Below, one piece after another: positions 17,001 to 19,613 of a DNA stretch of 19,613 nucleotides. The position numbers and the translations under genes are program-made. Under the pieces are notes generated by a model, which saw nothing but the letters and a program-made list of their open reading frames with translations, was not told the origin of the DNA and did no database searches. The DNA is taken from assembly GCA_028717765.1 (NCBI GenBank), contig JAQUNE010000006.1, positions 1 through 19,613 of the forward strand, written 5' to 3'. The stretch is from Candidatus Omnitrophota bacterium (GTDB lineage Bacteria > Omnitrophota > Koll11 > Gygaellales > Profunditerraquicolaceae). Position 1 is the first letter of the stretch; every line of letters starts with the position of its first letter.

Positions 17001-19613
17001 GTCGGTGTAGTTGCGCTAATCGTCGGATAGGCAATAGTAAATGACCTGTCCGAAAGATCTGTGCGTGGTGTGCCATAGCTATCTTCAATCTTTATCTTGG
17101 CTAAACCGGCAGAATAAGCATCCGGTACTGTCCAAGTATAAGTGCCGTCATTTACTCCATCAAAATCGGTAATTTGCACCCAGGTAATACCATCTGAGGT
17201 GTAATATAATTTTAAAGGAGTGGTAACTGCGCCCACAGAATACCAGGTAATATCATGCGTTGTCCCGATAATCCATGATTCTGCGCCGGTATTCGGGCTG
17301 GTAATCGTCAAAGAAGGCGCCCTGATTTCAAACTGATTAGAAGTTACAGTCGTTGCAGAGCGCGCGGGATCAAATATTTTGATTTGCACGGTTGGAGAAA
17401 CTGCATCCGGAATCGTCCAAGTATAACTACCGCTATCCGCCTGTATGGTAGGAGCATCTGAAATAGTAGTGATAGTTGTAAAAGTAGTCCCATTAGTAGT
17501 ATATTGCAGCCGTAAACTACTGATAGCCCCTTGTGCTCCACCTGTAGTTGTCCAAGAGATACTATGTTGAGTTCCCACAACCCAGGAATTAGCGCCGGTT
17601 TCGCTTCCAGTAGGCGAAGTAACGCTTATCGTTGGAGCAACAATGCTAAAGTTGCCAGAAGTTGCAGTTACTACTGGACGGTTATTATCAGTAATACGCA
17701 CTTGAGCAGTTGAACCAACATTATCCGGAATAGCCCAGGCTTTACTCTTCGCTGCGGCTTCTCCAGGTGTGGTAGCGGCAGTAATTGTTTGCCAGCCTGC
17801 CCAAGTCAAGCCGCCATCGCTGGATAACCTATATTCAATTTTCAGGCTATTGCTTACTGAACCTATGGTAGTCCACGTAATATTATAATTTCCCGTAGCA
17901 AACCATTGATTACCGGTAGCAGGCCCAGTAACAGTAATACTAGGGATAGTAATGGTAAAATTCCCAGTAGTAGAAGTTACCAAAGGATCTGCTGTATCAT
18001 AAATCCTAACTTGTGCTGTAGTGCTGTCAATAGTACTCGGAATCACCCAGGCAAAAGAATTAGGTATATTAGGCAACTGATCACCAATGAGGTAAGGAGG
18101 AACGTTTGGCCAAGTTACCCCACCATCGCTGGACAACTGTAATTTAAGATTACTGGTAGTTTGCTGGCCATCCCAGGTCCAGGTAATATTATAACTATCT
18201 CCCTGGATCAAGGTCGCGCCCGTAGGCGGATTATTCAAGGTAATGCGCTGGTGGCCAAGGATTGTAAAGCTGGCAGAATTAGCAGTGACTACCGCAGGTG
18301 TGCGGCTATCTGAAATACGGATCAAGACGCTATTGCCCACTGCGCCTACAGGAAGATTTGTCCAATTGTAAGTGCCGTTCTGTTGCGCCTGGGTAAAGGT
18401 AGCAAAATTCGTCCAAGTAACACCGCTATCCACTGAATAATCTAATTTTAAATTATCGATTAAAGTCCCCTGGCTGGTCCAGGTAATTGTACGCGAAGTA
18501 TCCCCCGCTACCCAAACTGTACTGCTTATTGGGGCAGTAACAGTAAATGACGGTGTAATTATTTGAGCCCCAGCAGCAGAAGTTCCGGAAACTAATGACT
18601 GGGTATCGCGCGTAGGAATTGTGGTTTCGCGCACTCTAAACTGAATATTTGCCGGTAAAGCTGTAGCGTTAAAACTAGGCACTGTCCAAGGATAAGACTG
18701 GGCAGTAATTTGCGCCGGCGATGGAGCTGGCGAAACTGCTGTCCAAGTAGTCCCTGCGTCAATCGTATATTCAACTGCTAAATTAGTAGAAATCCTACCG
18801 GTATTAGTCCAAGTAATATTATTTGTGCTTCCTGGCAGCCACTGGCTAGAGCCGGTCGGTGAAGTTACGCTGATCGTCGGAGTAGCCATAATTTTAAAAT
18901 TGGCATCTGAAACATCCTGACGGCTGGCCGCATCCACTAATTTAATCTTACAAGTATTGGAAGCATTATAAGTTACGCCGTTCATATCCATACCGGTAAT
19001 ATTCCAGTTATAAGAACCGGTATTCACAGTTCTACGAGATAACCAATAAGTATAATTAGCTCCGCCGTCCGTGGAAAGATAGATATCTATAGGTGTAGTA
19101 ATTGTTCCGCCTGAAGACCAGCTAATGGCGTGCGTAAAACCAAGCTCCCACTCTTCTGCGCCGTTAGGGGCGGTAACTTGGAAACCTCTAATATTAAATA
19201 TCGGAGAATCAGCATAGACTGTAGCATCATTATGATCCCTTACTCTGACTATCGAGTTTTCCGAAAGTGGATTAGGTACATACCAGGCATAAGTTCCAGT
19301 GTTATTTACTGTAGTTACCTGACCGACTGCGCCTGCCATGTCCATCCAGCTTGTACCGCCATCAACAGTATACAGTAAATCTACCTGAGGCAAGGAAGTG
19401 GTTCCGGTACGGTCCCAGGTGACATTATAAGTTGCCCAAGAAACCAGGTTTGCCCCTAAAGTTGGATATGTAACATTAAAAGCACCGATAATTCTAAATG
19501 GTGTGGCCAAAGTAGATTTAGTATTCGCATCAACACTATCAGAAACCCTGACTAAACAACGGTTGGTATTTGTCGCTTCATCAGGTATGGTCCAGGTAAA
19601 TGTGCCGTCATTA
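14042..19613 (-). CDS. Giant extracytoplasmic repeat protein, N-terminus beyond the window
   Basis: The frame is open to the right edge, so at least 1856 residues belong to the C-terminal part of a larger protein; a TTG at 19510 is not its start because the repeat pattern continues upstream of it (NDGTFTWTIPDE lies before it). It holds about 14 repeats of roughly 97 residues with the pattern ITSP-G...W..G....ITWT, LKLQYS.DGG.TW, GSY.WTIPD and VRI.D. These resemble the Ser-Thr-rich, Kre9/Knh1-like (PF10342-type) beta-sandwich repeats seen in large bacterial surface proteins. After them come beta domains (YTVTWRVLDYDTN onward), a coiled coil, and a helical C-terminus ending WYEYK. No anchor, LPxTG, or PEP-CTERM motif is seen. 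A secreted, perhaps adhesive, role is inference. Confidence 0.85.
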   Translation of the reverse strand, partial: NDGTFTWTIPDEATNTNRCLVRVSDSVDANTKSTLATPFRIIGAFNVTYPTLGANLVSWATYNVTWDRTGTTSLPQVDLLYTVDGGTSWMDMAGAVGQVTTVNNTGTYAWYVPNPLSENSIVRVRDHNDATVYADSPIFNIRGFQVTAPNGAEEWELGFTHAISWSSGGTITTPIDIYLSTDGGANYTYWLSRRTVNTGSYNWNITGMDMNGVTYNASNTCKIKLVDAASRQDVSDANFKIMATPTISVTSPTGSSQWLPGSTNNITWTNTGRISTNLAVEYTIDAGTTWTAVSPAPSPAQITAQSYPWTVPSFNATALPANIQFRVRETTIPTRDTQSLVSGTSAAGAQIITPSFTVTAPISSTVWVAGDTSRTITWTSQGTLIDNLKLDYSVDSGVTWTNFATFTQAQQNGTYNWTNLPVGAVGNSVLIRISDSRTPAVVTANSASFTILGHQRITLNNPPTGATLIQGDSYNITWTWDGQQTTSNLKLQLSSDGGVTWPNVPPYLIGDQLPNIPNSFAWVIPSTIDSTTAQVRIYDTADPLVTSTTGNFTITIPSITVTGPATGNQWFATGNYNITWTTIGSVSNSLKIEYRLSSDGGLTWAGWQTITAATTPGEAAAKSKAWAIPDNVGSTAQVRITDNNRPVVTATSGNFSIVAPTISVTSPTGSETGANSWVVGTQHSISWTTTGGAQGAISSLRLQYTTNGTTFTTITTISDAPTIQADSGSYTWTIPDAVSPTVQIKIFDPARSATTVTSNQFEIRAPSLTITSPNTGAESWIIGTTHDITWYSVGAVTTPLKLYYTSDGITWVQITDFDGVNDGTYTWTVPDAYSAGLAKIKIEDSYGTPRTDLSDRSFTIAYPTISATTPTSLFSDTEVATLSWTSLGTLIGPNLKVEWSTDDFVTTNVISITVPKANTSVSWTVPTAAVSSNCKFRVTDLGRTQTWGKSGAFTVLPVPSISITAPTIANTGVDAWRIGKAYNVTWTSNSGKISNDLKLQYSLNGGSTWTDIVAGSEANDGTYSWTVPVGASATATAKVRIYDNTPWKSGTNLSVDSAAFEIAIPRINITSPIGTEYWAVGDSAPVTWTSDGFINNDLSIQYSADGTNFLPAASGQTNSGSYTWTIPDIGTTATAKIKIIDASSNYGGVQVTATSNAFNVISNPTITVTAPNGAEVYVLGDTLPVRWTSRGLQIQNVKIEYSADNFVTARTIIASTANNGSYDWVIPEDALSGSTIKVKVSMVGNPSVNDTSNANFRIRGGFNITSPAAVGERRIVGKSENFTWTTRGTIANVKVLYSATGAAPWTTIISSTPNTGSYSFAIPEPRVQTNTAKTRIEDASDDTVYAETLAFKADYYTVTWRVLDYDTNAPLQQCSTTDNRTFWVDQTATLSPPVNHDYPYNSYTTFWSKAGYIERSLEWTADSDKTVTIALENQLTAMVQWNAQVATSYNADTDTLKCSTWLERRGKLVGTVATDLADLQSASIGIYDGTSSLHSDTTTTHDDQGVYWFTWAGTQLEAGKTYFVKVSVTYRDSSYTSGSSVDITSSKKIQETKTLLQAEAIKTSAIQTAVENTIPDKIAAAQSSLENKVTAAKEEIKTDTGKILTATETTIPAKIDTAKTAIQDVQKSQILNSESTIRSGQSLAIRFRTYSSLAPTLDVYDPKGTQKVSKQVLKEIGTTGVYEYSLKFLSAWGKGDFTLVCSESTKGTMDAMTITVLKTDLEQVYGQVSSILGTTSGITGLKSVADTLNSQFNVIETALSRVGKDLVKEVKDAASSAGALESVYTQLSSVAKQIKELTGGSGINLEKLFNVSAEKKNDMQYLKNKTQELKAAMEMNQKMVDNIANRPVTQTWYEYK
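14732..14920 (-). repeat. Short duplicated coiled-coil motif in the giant protein
   Basis: In the coiled-coil part two copies of an (E)-(N/T)-T-I-P-(D/A)-K-I motif occur 37 residues (111 bases) apart: ENTIPDKIA and ETTIPAKID. The DNA is also similar (19 of 22 bases over the core), so this looks like a more recent local duplication than the Ig-like array. The Pro in each copy should break or kink the coil at regular spacing. Confidence 0.6.
15548..19613 (-). repeat. Array of about 14 Ig-like Ser/Thr-rich protein repeats
   Basis: Within the giant gene, 13 complete and one partial (rightmost, cut by the window edge) units of about 90-115 residues are visible by eye. Each unit starts with an IT(S/A)P-type strand, has an ITWT-type block, a (Y/L)(S/T).DGG.TW block, a GSY.W.(I/V)P block and ends with VRI.D......S..F.I. 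The repeat is clear in protein but not exact in DNA, so the units are old duplicates that have diverged, not a recent expansion. The last unit (FNITSPAAVGERRIVG onward) ends near 15548, where a different beta domain begins. Confidence 0.85.

Noticed and set aside
15548..19613. Repeat array considered as a DNA satellite or CRISPR-like array
   Set aside because: Unit length is about 290 bases, the DNA is not conserved between units, and the similarity is at protein level in a single open frame.

Overview
The window is a block of bacterial genes that all read leftwards (minus strand), packed almost edge to edge. No stretch over about 125 bases lacks a gene. Composition is moderately AT-rich. Secretin-type (type II secretion / type IV pilus) assembly genes and exported proteins with signal peptides point to a diderm bacterium. 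The mix of an alternate-type F1Fo ATPase, free-standing receiver proteins, a fused PilM-PilN protein and a giant repeat protein would suit an uncultivated lineage such as Omnitrophota. That placement is an inference from gene content, not from a marker gene.

In the direction of transcription (right to left) there are four parts. (1) 19613-14042: the 3' part of a giant extracytoplasmic protein, with about 14 Ig-like Ser/Thr-rich repeats of roughly 97 residues followed by coiled coils. It ends at a strong hairpin terminator (13958-14011). (2) 13919-12267: a membrane-anchored coiled-coil protein of unknown function and an exported zinc metallopeptidase of the MA-like (HExxH...E) type. (3) 12203-6509: an F-type ATPase operon in the unusual order receiver - epsilon - receiver - c - b/delta - alpha - gamma - beta. 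Subunit lengths, the b-delta fusion and the lack of a separate delta gene match the 'alternate' F1Fo ATPase (N-ATPase) family. (4) 6479-1: a type II secretion / type IV pilus assembly operon, gspE-gspF-pilMN fusion-pilO-gspI-gspJ-gspK, running off the left end.

The most unusual part is region 3. Two paralogous single-domain response regulators are embedded in the ATPase operon and translationally coupled to the epsilon gene. The epsilon protein is cut down to its beta-sandwich and lacks the regulatory C-terminal helices. No subunit a gene is present. Compared with the classical N-ATPase order atpDCQRBEFAG, one receiver sits where atpQRB should be, the other where atpD should be, and atpD has moved to the end. 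The c subunit has the ion-binding Glu but not the Na+-ligand residues, which predicts proton coupling. Beta is followed after only 29 bases by the secretion ATPase GspE, so the proton-driven ATPase and the ATP-driven secretion machine may share a transcript.

Working model (inference): phosphorelay input could modulate the ATPase, or the ATPase plus the co-transcribed secretion/pilus motor, through the two receivers in place of the missing epsilon inhibitory domain.
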